From assembly GCA_017559885.1 (NCBI GenBank), contig JAFYQN010000196.1, positions 1-6,442 of the forward strand: 6,442 nucleotides of DNA, written 5' to 3'. Under the pieces are notes generated by a model. That model worked only from the letters and a program-made list of their open reading frames with translations, was not told the origin of the DNA and did no database searches. Origin of the DNA: Clostridia bacterium. GTDB lineage: Bacteria > Bacillota > Clostridia > Oscillospirales > Acutalibacteraceae. Made by a program: the position numbers and the translations under genes. Of this stretch, positions 1 to 6,442 are shown one piece after another; position 1 is the first letter of the stretch; every line of letters starts with the position of its first letter.

Positions 1-12
1 AACTAATGCTTT

Positions 13-21
13 AAAGGAGGG
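13..21 (+). promoter_or_regulatory. Strong Shine-Dalgarno site for priA
   Basis: AAAGGAGGG lies 6 nt before the ATG at 28 and matches the 16S rRNA 3' end closely. An in-frame TAA at 4-6 closes the frame upstream, so ATG 28 is the first in-frame ATG. A second ATG at 37 is also possible but sits farther from the SD. Bases 1-12 may be the tail of an upstream gene, but too little is present to tell. Confidence 0.85.
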
Positions 22-27
22 TTCGGT

Positions 28-2451
28 ATGTGTCATATGGTTGCAGAAATTGTAATCGACGGTGCTACCGGCTCTTTTGATAAGTGTTATACCTACGCAG
101 TACCCGAAGGATTAAAAGAAACGGTAAAATCAGGATGTCGAGTAACCGTTCCGTTTGGTAAAGGAAATATTAAAAAACAGGGTATGATTTTAAATGTTTC
201 CGAGGGCGAAATAAATTCAAAAACCAAGGAAATTTTTTCCGTTACCGATAGCGCCCCCATTCTCAATGATGAGATGATAAAAATGTGCAAGTGGCTCAAA
301 AGTAATGTTTTTTGCACCTATTTTGATGCTATACATACAATGTTACCTGCGGGACTTAACTATCGACTTTCTGACTATTACTCGGTAAATAACGAATTTT
401 GCTCAACTTCGCTTTTAAATATCTGTGAACTTGAAATTTTTGAGTTTTTATCTAAAAACGGAGAACAACCGTTAAAAAAGATAGAGCAACTTTACGATAA
501 CGCAAGTGAGATATTAAACGATTTATACGTTAAACAAGCCGTTATTAAAACTCAAGTTCCAACCCGTCGTATGCAGGATATTACTCGTCGTTGGGTGCGT
601 ATTAATAACGAAATTTCACAAAACGTTAAACTTACTGCGCGTCAACAAGAAATTTTTGATATTGTAGATGCGGCAGGTAGCGTATCGGTAAAAGAACTTC
701 AATATTTTACGGGTGTATCAACGTCAGTTATAAATTCACTTGAGAAAAAAGGCATAATTGTTTCTTTTGAAAAGCAAGAATTCCGCCTGCCTTTTGTAAA
801 AGGTGATAAGATTAATCGCGAGCCGATAGTTTTAACCGATGAGCAACAAACAGCATACCAAGGTTTAACTAAACTTCAAAAATCCGTTAGTGGTGAAACT
901 GCTTTGCTTTACGGCGTTACAGGTAGCGGTAAAACCAAGGTTTTTCTTAAATTGGTTGATGACGTGTCTTCTCGCGGTGAGGGTGTCATAATTATGGTGC
1001 CCGAAATTGCCCTTACACCACAGATGATAAAAATTTTCAGCGAACGTTATGGTAGCAAAATTGCAGTATTTCATAGCGCGATGTCGCTTGGGCAACGTAT
1101 GGATGAGTGGGGTAGAATAAAGCAGGGTCAAGCTCTTATAGCAATTGGTACTCGAAGCGCTATTTTTGCCCCATTTGAAAAACTTGGCTTAATAATTATA
1201 GACGAAGAGCAAGAGCATACCTATAAATCCGAAAAATCTCCGCGTTTTCATGCGCGCGATTTAGCGCGTTTTAGGTCGGCGTATCACAAGTGTTTGCTTT
1301 GTTTGGCATCGGCTACACCGTCGGTTGAAAGTTACAGTAATGCAATAGGAGGCAAGTATAAACTCTTTACCCTTGCCGAGCGTTACGGTAATGCGGCTCT
1401 ACCCGAGGTTAGACTTGTAAACATGCGCAACGAACTTAATGAGGGTAATTCCTCAAATATAAGTCGTGAACTTGCTTTAAAGATTGGCGAGGCGCTTGAA
1501 AATAAAAAACAGGCAATAATTTTGCTTAACCGTCGCGGTCATAATACCTATGTCAGTTGTAACGGTTGCGGTTGGGTAGCAAGTTGTGAAAATTGCAGTA
1601 TTTCGTTAACCTATCACTCGGCAAATAAGCGTCTTATGTGTCATTATTGCGGCGCATCGCATACTTTACCAGAAAGATGTCCCGAGTGTGGTAATGAGTT
1701 TTTCCATTTTTCAGGTTCGGGCACACAAAAATTACAAGAAGAATTAAGTCTTTTATTCCCAACGGCAAGAATTTTACGTCTTGATGCCGACAGTACAGGG
1801 ACAAAGGATTCTTATTCAAATTATCTTACCGCTTTTGCAAACGGTGAGTACGATATTATGCTTGGTACTCAAATGGTGGCGAAAGGTCTTGATTTTCCAC
1901 GTGTTACGGTTGTTGGTGTAATTGGTGCCGACAGAGCGTTGTATAGCGATGATTATCGCGGATTTGAACGCACCTTCTCGCTGCTTACTCAGGTTGTTGG
2001 TCGCGCCGGCAGGTCGGACGACCCGGGCGTCGCCGTTATTCAAACCAACGATACCGACAACAACATCATTACTTTGGCGCAAAATCAAGATTACGATGCA
2101 TTTTTTAATGAAGAAATACTAAATCGTAAACTTATGATTTTTCCACCATATTGCGATATATGTATGATTTACGTTCAGTCTTTTGACGTTAATGTGGCGA
2201 ACGATACTATAAATCAAGTTTTTACAAATATTAAAAATGCAATAAACAACGAGTATAAGGACATAAAACTTATTATTTTAGGTCCTACGCCTGCAACGAT
2301 ACCTAAAGTTAATAACAAGTATAGATATCGCATAATAATAAAAACAAAAAATAGTGCGCGTTTTCGCGATATGATACGCGTCGCTACGGATATAAAATTA
2401 AAAAAAGATACTTATATCGGTGTTGATATTAACCCCGAAAATATAATATAA
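28..2451 (+). CDS. priA: Primosomal protein N', replication-restart 3'-5' DNA helicase PriA
   Basis: PriA is a cytoplasmic superfamily 2 helicase that recognises abandoned forks and D-loops and starts reloading of the replicative helicase. At 807 aa it is close to the B. subtilis protein. The N-terminal 3' DNA-binding domain covers about residues 1-110, and a winged-helix-like segment covers about 200-255. Helicase motifs follow: Walker A GVTGSGKT 296-303, VPEIALTPQ 324-332, Walker B DEEQ 392-395, GTRSAIFAP 374-382, SATPS 428-432, GTQMVAKGLDFP 613-624 and QVVGRAGR 655-662. All eight zinc-binding cysteines are present (511, 514, 520, 523, 538, 541, 551, 554). The FPPY motif at 705-708 marks the C-terminal domain. 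The one oddity is DEEQ where E. coli PriA has DEEH. The gene is intact and opens the visible operon. Start ATG 28 is chosen for its strong SD. Confidence 0.97.
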   Translation: MCHMVAEIVIDGATGSFDKCYTYAVPEGLKETVKSGCRVTVPFGKGNIKKQGMILNVSEGEINSKTKEIFSVTDSAPILNDEMIKMCKWLKSNVFCTYFDAIHTMLPAGLNYRLSDYYSVNNEFCSTSLLNICELEIFEFLSKNGEQPLKKIEQLYDNASEILNDLYVKQAVIKTQVPTRRMQDITRRWVRINNEISQNVKLTARQQEIFDIVDAAGSVSVKELQYFTGVSTSVINSLEKKGIIVSFEKQEFRLPFVKGDKINREPIVLTDEQQTAYQGLTKLQKSVSGETALLYGVTGSGKTKVFLKLVDDVSSRGEGVIIMVPEIALTPQMIKIFSERYGSKIAVFHSAMSLGQRMDEWGRIKQGQALIAIGTRSAIFAPFEKLGLIIIDEEQEHTYKSEKSPRFHARDLARFRSAYHKCLLCLASATPSVESYSNAIGGKYKLFTLAERYGNAALPEVRLVNMRNELNEGNSSNISRELALKIGEALENKKQAIILLNRRGHNTYVSCNGCGWVASCENCSISLTYHSANKRLMCHYCGASHTLPERCPECGNEFFHFSGSGTQKLQEELSLLFPTARILRLDADSTGTKDSYSNYLTAFANGEYDIMLGTQMVAKGLDFPRVTVVGVIGADRALYSDDYRGFERTFSLLTQVVGRAGRSDDPGVAVIQTNDTDNNIITLAQNQDYDAFFNEEILNRKLMIFPPYCDICMIYVQSFDVNVANDTINQVFTNIKNAINNEYKDIKLIILGPTPATIPKVNNKYRYRIIIKTKNSARFRDMIRVATDIKLKKDTYIGVDINPENII

Positions 2452-2453
2452 AT

Positions 2454-2457
2454 GAGG
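2454..2457 (+). promoter_or_regulatory. Shine-Dalgarno site that fixes the def start
   Basis: GAGG, inside TGAGGA directly after the priA stop, lies 6 nt before ATG 2464. The alternative in-frame ATG at 2452 overlaps this site and has only an AT-rich stretch upstream, so it has no SD of its own. The site therefore favours 2464. Confidence 0.65.
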
Positions 2458-2463
2458 ATTACT

Positions 2464-2913
2464 ATGGCAAAACGCAATATTGTAAAAATTGGTGACGACG
2501 TGTTGCGCAAGGTTTGTCGCACACAACTGACCTTTGATGAAAAATTACATCAAACGCTTGATGATATGTTAGAGACTATGTATGCCGCCGAAGGCGTAGG
2601 TCTTGCCGCACCGCAGGTAGGCATTTTACGCAGATATTGCGTTATTGATATAGGTGAGGGTGTTCTTGAATTAATAAACCCCGTTATTACCGAAATGAGC
2701 GAAGAAACCCAAACAGGTGATGAGGGATGCCTTTCTATTCCAAATAAAAGCGAAGTTATAACACGACCTATGAAGGTTAGTGTACGCGCTCAAAATAGGT
2801 ACGGTGAAAATATTACCGTGTCGGGTGAAGGTCTTATGGCGCGAGCATTATGCCACGAGATAGAACACCTTGACGGCGTATTATATATTGACCACGCAAA
2901 AAGGAGTAAATAG
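2464..2913 (+). CDS. def: Peptide deformylase, type 1
   Basis: Def is a cytoplasmic metal-dependent (Fe2+/Zn2+) hydrolase that removes the formyl group from the N-terminal methionine of nascent proteins at the ribosome exit. All three family motifs are present: GVGLAAPQVG at 44-53, EGCLSIP at 87-93 and HEIEHLDG at 131-138. The metal ligands are Cys89, His131 and His135, the general base is Glu132, and Gln51 is the conserved glutamine. HEIEH replaces the commoner HEIDH, a conservative change. At 149 aa it is a compact bacterial form with a short C-terminal tail. I chose ATG 2464 over the in-frame ATG at 2452 because of the SD spacing and because MAKRNIVKIGDDVLRK matches the usual family N-terminus. 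It sits immediately before fmt, its functional partner. Confidence 0.96.
   Translation: MAKRNIVKIGDDVLRKVCRTQLTFDEKLHQTLDDMLETMYAAEGVGLAAPQVGILRRYCVIDIGEGVLELINPVITEMSEETQTGDEGCLSIPNKSEVITRPMKVSVRAQNRYGENITVSGEGLMARALCHEIEHLDGVLYIDHAKRSK
2901..2906 (+). promoter_or_regulatory. Shine-Dalgarno site for fmt inside the end of def
   Basis: AAGGAG lies within the last codons of def, 12 nt before ATG 2919, which is longer than the usual spacing. An in-frame TAA at 2907-2909 rules out an earlier fmt start. Ribosomes finishing def at 2913 stop 5 nt before the fmt ATG, so translational coupling is likely. Confidence 0.55.
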
Positions 2914-2918
2914 TTAAT

Positions 2919-3842
2919 ATGCGAGTTGTTTTTATGGGCACTCCCGATTATGCGGCAGTAACTCTTCAAAAACTTATTGATGAAAAATACGATATTGTAG
3001 CTCTTTTTGCTCAACCTGACAAACCGGTTGGAAGAAAACAGGTGTTGACTCCGCCTGCAACAAAGGTTATAGCGCAACAAAATAATATTTCCGTATATCA
3101 ACCAAATACCTTACGAGATGGTGAGGCATTAAAAACACTTAAAGAACTTAATCCTGACGTAATAGTTGTTGTAGCGTACGGTAAAATTTTACCCAAAGAA
3201 ATTTTAGATTTACCTAAATACGGTTGTATTAACGGGCACGCATCATTACTTCCAAAACTTCGCGGCGCTTCGCCTATACAGTGGTCGATTGTAACGGGTG
3301 AAAGTAAAACGGGTATTACCACAATGCTTATGGATGAAGGGATGGATACAGGCGACATTTTAGAAACCACGGTAGTTGATATTGGCGAAAATGAAACTGC
3401 CGAAGAACTATTTGACCGTTTGGCGCCACTTTCTGCCGAATTAATGGTATCTACGCTTAAAAAAGCCGAGCAAGGAGCACTAACACCAATTAAGCAAAAT
3501 GAAGCCGAAGCCACCTATGCGCCAATTATAAAAAAAGAAATGGCTCACCTTGATTTTACAAAAACCGCTGATGAAATTTGCAACGCAGTACGAGGTTTTT
3601 ATTCGTGGCCGTGCGCTTTTTGTTTTATAAATGATAAACGCATTAAAGTAATAAAGGCAAATAAAACAAATCTTACATCAAGCGAATGCGGTGTTGTAAT
3701 TAAATCTGACGACTGCCTTATTATTTCTTGCAAAGACGCAAGTGTAGAACTTATTACCGTTCAACCCGAGGGCGCAAAGGTGATGAGCGCGATGCAAATG
3801 CTTAACGGTCATAAAATCTCGGCAGGAACAAAAGTGAATTAA
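2919..3842 (+). CDS. fmt: Methionyl-tRNA formyltransferase
   Basis: Fmt transfers a formyl group from 10-formyltetrahydrofolate to the amino group of Met on initiator tRNA, which is needed for normal bacterial translation initiation. The protein opens with MRVVFMGTPDYA, the typical family start. The catalytic triad is visible: Asn105 and His107 in INGHASLLP (104-112), and Asp143 in MDEGMDTGDIL (138-148). SLLP and RGASPIQW mark the folate and active-site region of the N-terminal Rossmann domain (about 1-200). The C-terminal tRNA-binding OB-like domain begins near 205 with YAPIIKKEMAHLDF. Length 307 aa is usual for the family. The gene is intact, follows def by 5 bp, and ends one base before rsmB, with no zinc metallopeptidase gene in between. 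Confidence 0.97.
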   Translation: MRVVFMGTPDYAAVTLQKLIDEKYDIVALFAQPDKPVGRKQVLTPPATKVIAQQNNISVYQPNTLRDGEALKTLKELNPDVIVVVAYGKILPKEILDLPKYGCINGHASLLPKLRGASPIQWSIVTGESKTGITTMLMDEGMDTGDILETTVVDIGENETAEELFDRLAPLSAELMVSTLKKAEQGALTPIKQNEAEATYAPIIKKEMAHLDFTKTADEICNAVRGFYSWPCAFCFINDKRIKVIKANKTNLTSSECGVVIKSDDCLIISCKDASVELITVQPEGAKVMSAMQMLNGHKISAGTKVN

Positions 3843-3843
3843 T

Positions 3844-5115
3844 ATGAGTACTGCAAGAAAAACTGCGCTTAAAGTGTTGTTAGAAATAAGAGAAAGCGCA
3901 TATTCAAATATAACGCTTAATAAATTTTTAAAAGAGTCGGATTTATCCGCCGCAGACAAGGCGCTTGCTACTGCTTGCGTGTACGGTGTTTTAGATAGAA
4001 CAATAACGTTAGATTATGTACTGTCTCAACATATAAAAACACCGCTTAAAAAGGTTCATCCCATAGCGCTCGAAAGTATGCGTATTGCGCTTTATCAAAT
4101 AATGTATATGGATAAAATCCCCGATAGCGCGGCAGTGAATGAGTCGGTAAAACTAATTAAAAACTCGAAACAAAAACATCTTTCGGGCTTTGTTAACGGC
4201 GTTTTAAGAAGTGTTTTGCGTAGCGAAATCAAACTGCCCGACGGCAACGACGCAAAAAGTTTAAGCGTTAAATTTTCCTGTCCAAAGTGGATTGTTGAAA
4301 GTTTTATTAATGATTACGGTATTGATGATGCAATTGCTTTATTAGAGTTTTCGTTGTTAGCGCCTCCGGTTACTATTCGCGCAAATACTGTAAATCTCTC
4401 TTTGGAGTCGCTTATTAATAAACTTAACAATGAAGGAATTACTACCAAAAAGTGTCAACTTGACGGCGCTTTAGAAATCGTGGGCGGGATTGACGTTACC
4501 AAAAGCGTTGCATACCGTGAAGGCGATTTTCACGTTCAAGATATTGCTTCCCAAACTGCAGTTTCAATTTTAAACCCTAATTCACAAGAATCGGTTCTTG
4601 ATATTTGCGCCGCTCCCGGCGGAAAAACCTTTACTATGGCGCAATATATGAACAACACGGGCAAAATTATTGCTTGTGATTTATATGAAAAAAGGGCAGA
4701 CTTAATCGCTAAAGGCGCCAAAAGACTTGGACTTAAAAATATTGCAGTGTGTCAAAACGACGCTACGATTATAAATAAAAAATTTGACGAGTTTGATGCT
4801 ATTCTTTGCGATGTACCTTGTTCGGGTCTTGGCGTTATAAGGCGCAAACCCGAGATAAAATATAAGGATATTAGTGAATATACTGATATTACCGATATCC
4901 AAAGCAAAATACTCCAAAACTGCGCTACTTATTTAAAAGAAAACGGACGTATTTTATATTCAACGTGTACGCTTCGTAAATGCGAAAACGAGGATGTAAT
5001 TAATGCCTTTCTTGACAAACACAGTAGTTTTGAGTTAAAATATCAGCATACCTTTATGCCTCACAAAGATGGCAGTGACGGTTTTTACTGTGCGCTACTT
5101 GAAAAAAGCAGGTGA
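3844..5115 (+). CDS. rsmB: 16S rRNA (cytosine-967-C5)-methyltransferase RsmB
   Basis: RsmB methylates C5 of cytosine 967 (E. coli numbering) in 16S rRNA using S-adenosylmethionine. The N-terminal NusB-like RNA-binding domain spans about residues 3-130, with ADKALATACVYGVLDR and VNGVLRSVLR as recognisable helices. The C-terminal Rossmann methyltransferase domain holds the SAM-binding motif VLDICAAPGGKT (251-262), motif IV DVPCSGLGVIRRKPE (323-337) with Cys326, and motif VI YSTCTL (372-377) with the likely nucleophile Cys375. DGSDGFYCA near the end is the usual closing motif. Length 423 aa is normal. ATG 3844 is the first ATG after an in-frame TGA at 3835-3837. The SD is poor (AGGA at 3824-3827, 16 nt away), so translation probably depends on coupling to fmt, whose stop is one base upstream. 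Confidence 0.96.
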   Translation: MSTARKTALKVLLEIRESAYSNITLNKFLKESDLSAADKALATACVYGVLDRTITLDYVLSQHIKTPLKKVHPIALESMRIALYQIMYMDKIPDSAAVNESVKLIKNSKQKHLSGFVNGVLRSVLRSEIKLPDGNDAKSLSVKFSCPKWIVESFINDYGIDDAIALLEFSLLAPPVTIRANTVNLSLESLINKLNNEGITTKKCQLDGALEIVGGIDVTKSVAYREGDFHVQDIASQTAVSILNPNSQESVLDICAAPGGKTFTMAQYMNNTGKIIACDLYEKRADLIAKGAKRLGLKNIAVCQNDATIINKKFDEFDAILCDVPCSGLGVIRRKPEIKYKDISEYTDITDIQSKILQNCATYLKENGRILYSTCTLRKCENEDVINAFLDKHSSFELKYQHTFMPHKDGSDGFYCALLEKSR

Positions 5116-6175
5116 TATTATTTCTGACAAAATCGATATTAGGTCTCTTGATTTGGAATCAATAACACAATTGGTTACTGATTTATCTCAACCAAAATTT
5201 CGCGCATTACAATTATTTAAGTGGTTGCAATCAGGCGTTGACAGTTTTGACGAAATGACCAATATTCCAATTTTGTTGCGCGAAAAATTAAGCGCTATAA
5301 GTTATATTGCAACGGTAAAACCTATAAAAAAATACGTATCACAAATCGATGGTACCGTAAAATACGTTTACGAACTATATGACGGCGAACTAATTGAATC
5401 AGTACTTATGAAGTATGAACACGGATATACTATTTGTATATCGACGCAGGTTGGTTGTCGTATGGGTTGTAAGTTTTGCGCGTCAGGGCTATACGGTCTT
5501 ACAAGAAATTTAACACCGTCGGAAATGTTGGCGCAGATTACCTATGCCAATCGTGATAATAACATACGAATATCCAATGTCGTTATGATGGGTATGGGCG
5601 AACCGCTTGATAATTTTGAAAACAGTATACAGTTTTTAAAGCTTGTAAGCGATGAAAACGGTCTTAATATTGGTCTTCGCCACATTTCACTTTCAACATC
5701 GGGTGTTGTAAGTGGTATTAAGCGATTGGCGGAATACAATATGCCAATAACGTTATCTATTTCACTTCACGCGCCCAACGACGAAATAAGAAATCGTACA
5801 ATGCCTGTTAATAAAAAATGGAACGTAGACGCTTTGCTTAAAGCGTGTCGTGACTATCAAAAGGTAACAACAAGGCGTATTTCTTTTGAATATGCATTAA
5901 TTGAGGGCGTTAATGACAGTGAAGAAAATGCCCGAGAACTTGCAAGCAGGTTAAAAGGAATGATGTGTCACGTTAACCTTATTCCTGCAAATCCCGTAAA
6001 GGAAAACACATTTAAAAAACCCGAGCGAAAAGCAATTATCGCTTTTCAAAAAAAGCTTGAAAATCTTGGCGTCAATGCAACTATCAGACGTACGTTAGGC
6101 GCCGATATTGACGCTTCATGCGGACAACTTAAAAAGAAAACAAAGGAGGAAATAGACGGTGCGAATATTTGCTAA
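5069..6175 (+). CDS. rlmN: Dual-specificity 23S rRNA/tRNA adenine-C2 methyltransferase RlmN
   Basis: RlmN is a radical-SAM enzyme that makes 2-methyladenosine at A2503 of 23S rRNA and A37 of some tRNAs, using a [4Fe-4S] cluster and a methyl-cysteine intermediate. Numbering from ATG 5069, the cluster cysteines are 130, 134 and 137 in GCRMGCKFC. Cys123 in ICISTQ matches E. coli Cys118. The methyl-carrying cysteine is Cys351 in GADIDASCGQL. The SAM-binding GEPLDN is at 177-182. The gene is intact and of family length (368 aa, or about 352 without the leader). The start is uncertain. ATG 5069 is the only in-frame ATG after the TAA at 5036, but it has no SD and its first 16 codons merely re-read rsmB. 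ATT 5117 or 5120 fits the SD and the family N-terminus (DIRSLDLE) better. Coordinates give the longest conventional reading. Confidence 0.95.
   Translation: MAVTVFTVRYLKKAGDIISDKIDIRSLDLESITQLVTDLSQPKFRALQLFKWLQSGVDSFDEMTNIPILLREKLSAISYIATVKPIKKYVSQIDGTVKYVYELYDGELIESVLMKYEHGYTICISTQVGCRMGCKFCASGLYGLTRNLTPSEMLAQITYANRDNNIRISNVVMMGMGEPLDNFENSIQFLKLVSDENGLNIGLRHISLSTSGVVSGIKRLAEYNMPITLSISLHAPNDEIRNRTMPVNKKWNVDALLKACRDYQKVTTRRISFEYALIEGVNDSEENARELASRLKGMMCHVNLIPANPVKENTFKKPERKAIIAFQKKLENLGVNATIRRTLGADIDASCGQLKKKTKEEIDGANIC
5110..5116 (+). promoter_or_regulatory. Shine-Dalgarno-like site for rlmN across the rsmB stop
   Basis: AGGTGAT matches part of the perfect SD consensus TAAGGAGGTGATC over seven bases and includes the rsmB TGA stop at 5113-5115. 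In the rlmN frame it is followed at once by ATT (5117) and ATT (5120). No ATG, GTG or TTG in that frame lies at a suitable distance downstream. It may mark the true rlmN start at a rare codon. Confidence 0.5.
6142..6149 (+). promoter_or_regulatory. Strong Shine-Dalgarno site for the GTG-started phosphatase
   Basis: AAAGGAGG lies within the end of rlmN, 9 nt before GTG 6159. An in-frame TAG at 6153-6155 excludes any earlier start, so this SD and the GTG together fix the start of the next gene. Confidence 0.85.
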
Positions 6176-6442
6176 AACCGATAAAGGTAAAGTGCGCCCG
6201 GTTAATCAAGACGCCTTTGCCGCAAACGTTTTATCTGATGGCGCGGCGCTTGCTGTTGTGTGTGATGGTATGGGCGGCGCAAGCGCAGGCGATATTGCCA
6301 GTAAAACGGCAGTTGAAATTATATCGCAATATGTACTTAATGCATATACTCCAACTATGACCTCCGACGATATTGAAAAACTTTTAATTAATGCTATTGT
6401 TTCGGCAAATATTGAAGTTTATACCTTGTCAAAAAAAGACGA
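6159..6442 (+). CDS. stp: PP2C-family protein Ser/Thr phosphatase (Stp/PrpC type), 3' end beyond the window
   Basis: This family consists of cytoplasmic metal-dependent (Mn2+/Mg2+) phosphatases that reverse phosphorylation by PASTA-domain Ser/Thr kinases, affecting cell-wall growth and translation factors. The visible 94 residues begin V(M)RIFAKTDKGKVRPVNQDA. They contain the metal-binding Asp18 in RPVNQD and Asp36-Gly37 in VCDGMGG (34-40), followed by an AGDIASKTA helix, all typical of the PP2C N-terminal half. About 150 more residues, including the later metal-binding aspartates, should follow outside the window. The GTG start overlaps the end of rlmN by 17 bp and has a strong SD, so the gene is easily missed by a search for ATG starts. 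A pknB-type kinase gene is expected next, by analogy with other Bacillota. Confidence 0.93.
   Translation, partial: MRIFAKTDKGKVRPVNQDAFAANVLSDGAALAVVCDGMGGASAGDIASKTAVEIISQYVLNAYTPTMTSDDIEKLLINAIVSANIEVYTLSKKD

Larger units (their letters stand above)
1..6442 (+). other. Probable single operon priA-def-fmt-rsmB-rlmN-stp
   Basis: Six genes lie head to tail on the plus strand. The gaps are 12 bp (priA-def), 5 bp (def-fmt) and 1 bp (fmt-rsmB). rsmB and rlmN overlap or abut, and rlmN and stp overlap by 17 bp. No gap is large enough for an ordinary promoter plus terminator, and I see no GC hairpin followed by a T-run between genes. The same order is widespread in Bacillota, usually continuing into pknB, rsgA and rpe. 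Co-transcription is inferred from spacing. The operon probably begins upstream of base 1 and continues past base 6442, so neither end is visible. Confidence 0.85.

Noticed and set aside
1816..2088. 90-aa minus-strand frame opposite priA
   Set aside because: It sits opposite helicase motifs V and VI, has no domain resemblance, and is favoured by the local GC-rich patch. It is a shadow of priA.
2452..2463. Longer def start at ATG 2452 (adds Met-Arg-Ile-Thr)
   Set aside because: The ATG directly follows the priA stop and overlaps the likely SD. ATG 2464 has correct spacing and matches the family N-terminus.
3098..3514. 138-aa minus-strand frame opposite fmt
   Set aside because: It is Ser/Val/Ile-rich low-complexity translation from the complement of a conserved gene, with no SD or family features.
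4866..4900. Repeated GATATT/GATATC-like units in rsmB
   Set aside because: They reflect the coding of Asp-Ile pairs in an AT-rich gene. There is no regular period and no evidence of a real repeat.
5100..5116. Programmed frameshift fusing rsmB to rlmN at the A-run before the rsmB stop
   Set aside because: The run of six A's does not form a classical slippery heptamer in the rsmB frame, a +1 shift would be needed, both products are normally separate enzymes, and an SD-like site serves rlmN.
6169..6360. 63-aa plus-strand frame after rlmN
   Set aside because: It lies inside the PP2C gene in another frame, has no recognisable motif, and the PP2C frame with DGMGG and a strong SD explains the region.

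Overview
This window is a compact, single-direction block of housekeeping genes from an AT-rich Gram-positive bacterium. The gene order priA - def - fmt - rsmB - rlmN - stp (PP2C phosphatase) is a well-known Bacillota arrangement, and the protein sequences look clostridial. Arginine is read largely through CGT and CGC rather than almost only AGA, which argues against Clostridium sensu stricto. An uncultured or gut lineage near the Oscillospirales is a reasonable guess, but this is inference. TAA, TAG and TGA all occur as stop codons, so the standard bacterial code (table 11) fits.

Layout: bases 1-27 hold only the priA leader with a strong Shine-Dalgarno (SD) sequence. Bases 28-2451 encode the replication-restart helicase PriA. 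Bases 2464-2913 encode peptide deformylase, 2919-3842 methionyl-tRNA formyltransferase, 3844-5115 the 16S rRNA m5C methyltransferase RsmB, and up to 6175 the radical-SAM methyltransferase RlmN. From 6159 to the window end runs the N-terminal part of a PP2C-type Ser/Thr phosphatase that starts at GTG. Gaps between genes are 12 bp or less, or the genes overlap. I see no internal terminator, promoter-sized gap, RNA gene, repeat array or mobile element.

How the genes work together: Fmt adds the formyl group to initiator Met-tRNA and Def removes it from the finished N-terminus, so they form a matched pair. RsmB and RlmN modify 16S rRNA and 23S rRNA/tRNA. PriA reloads the replisome at stalled forks. 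The phosphatase normally partners a PASTA-type Ser/Thr kinase (PknB/PrkC) encoded just downstream, outside this window.

I found no previously undescribed system here. The most useful oddity is the rlmN start: the best ribosome-binding site (AGGTGAT across the rsmB stop) is followed by ATT codons rather than ATG/GTG/TTG, and the only in-frame ATG lies 47 bases inside rsmB with no SD. Smaller points are a DEEQ Walker B motif in PriA, a sharply GC-rich patch in priA, and the absence of the zinc metallopeptidase gene often found between fmt and rsmB.
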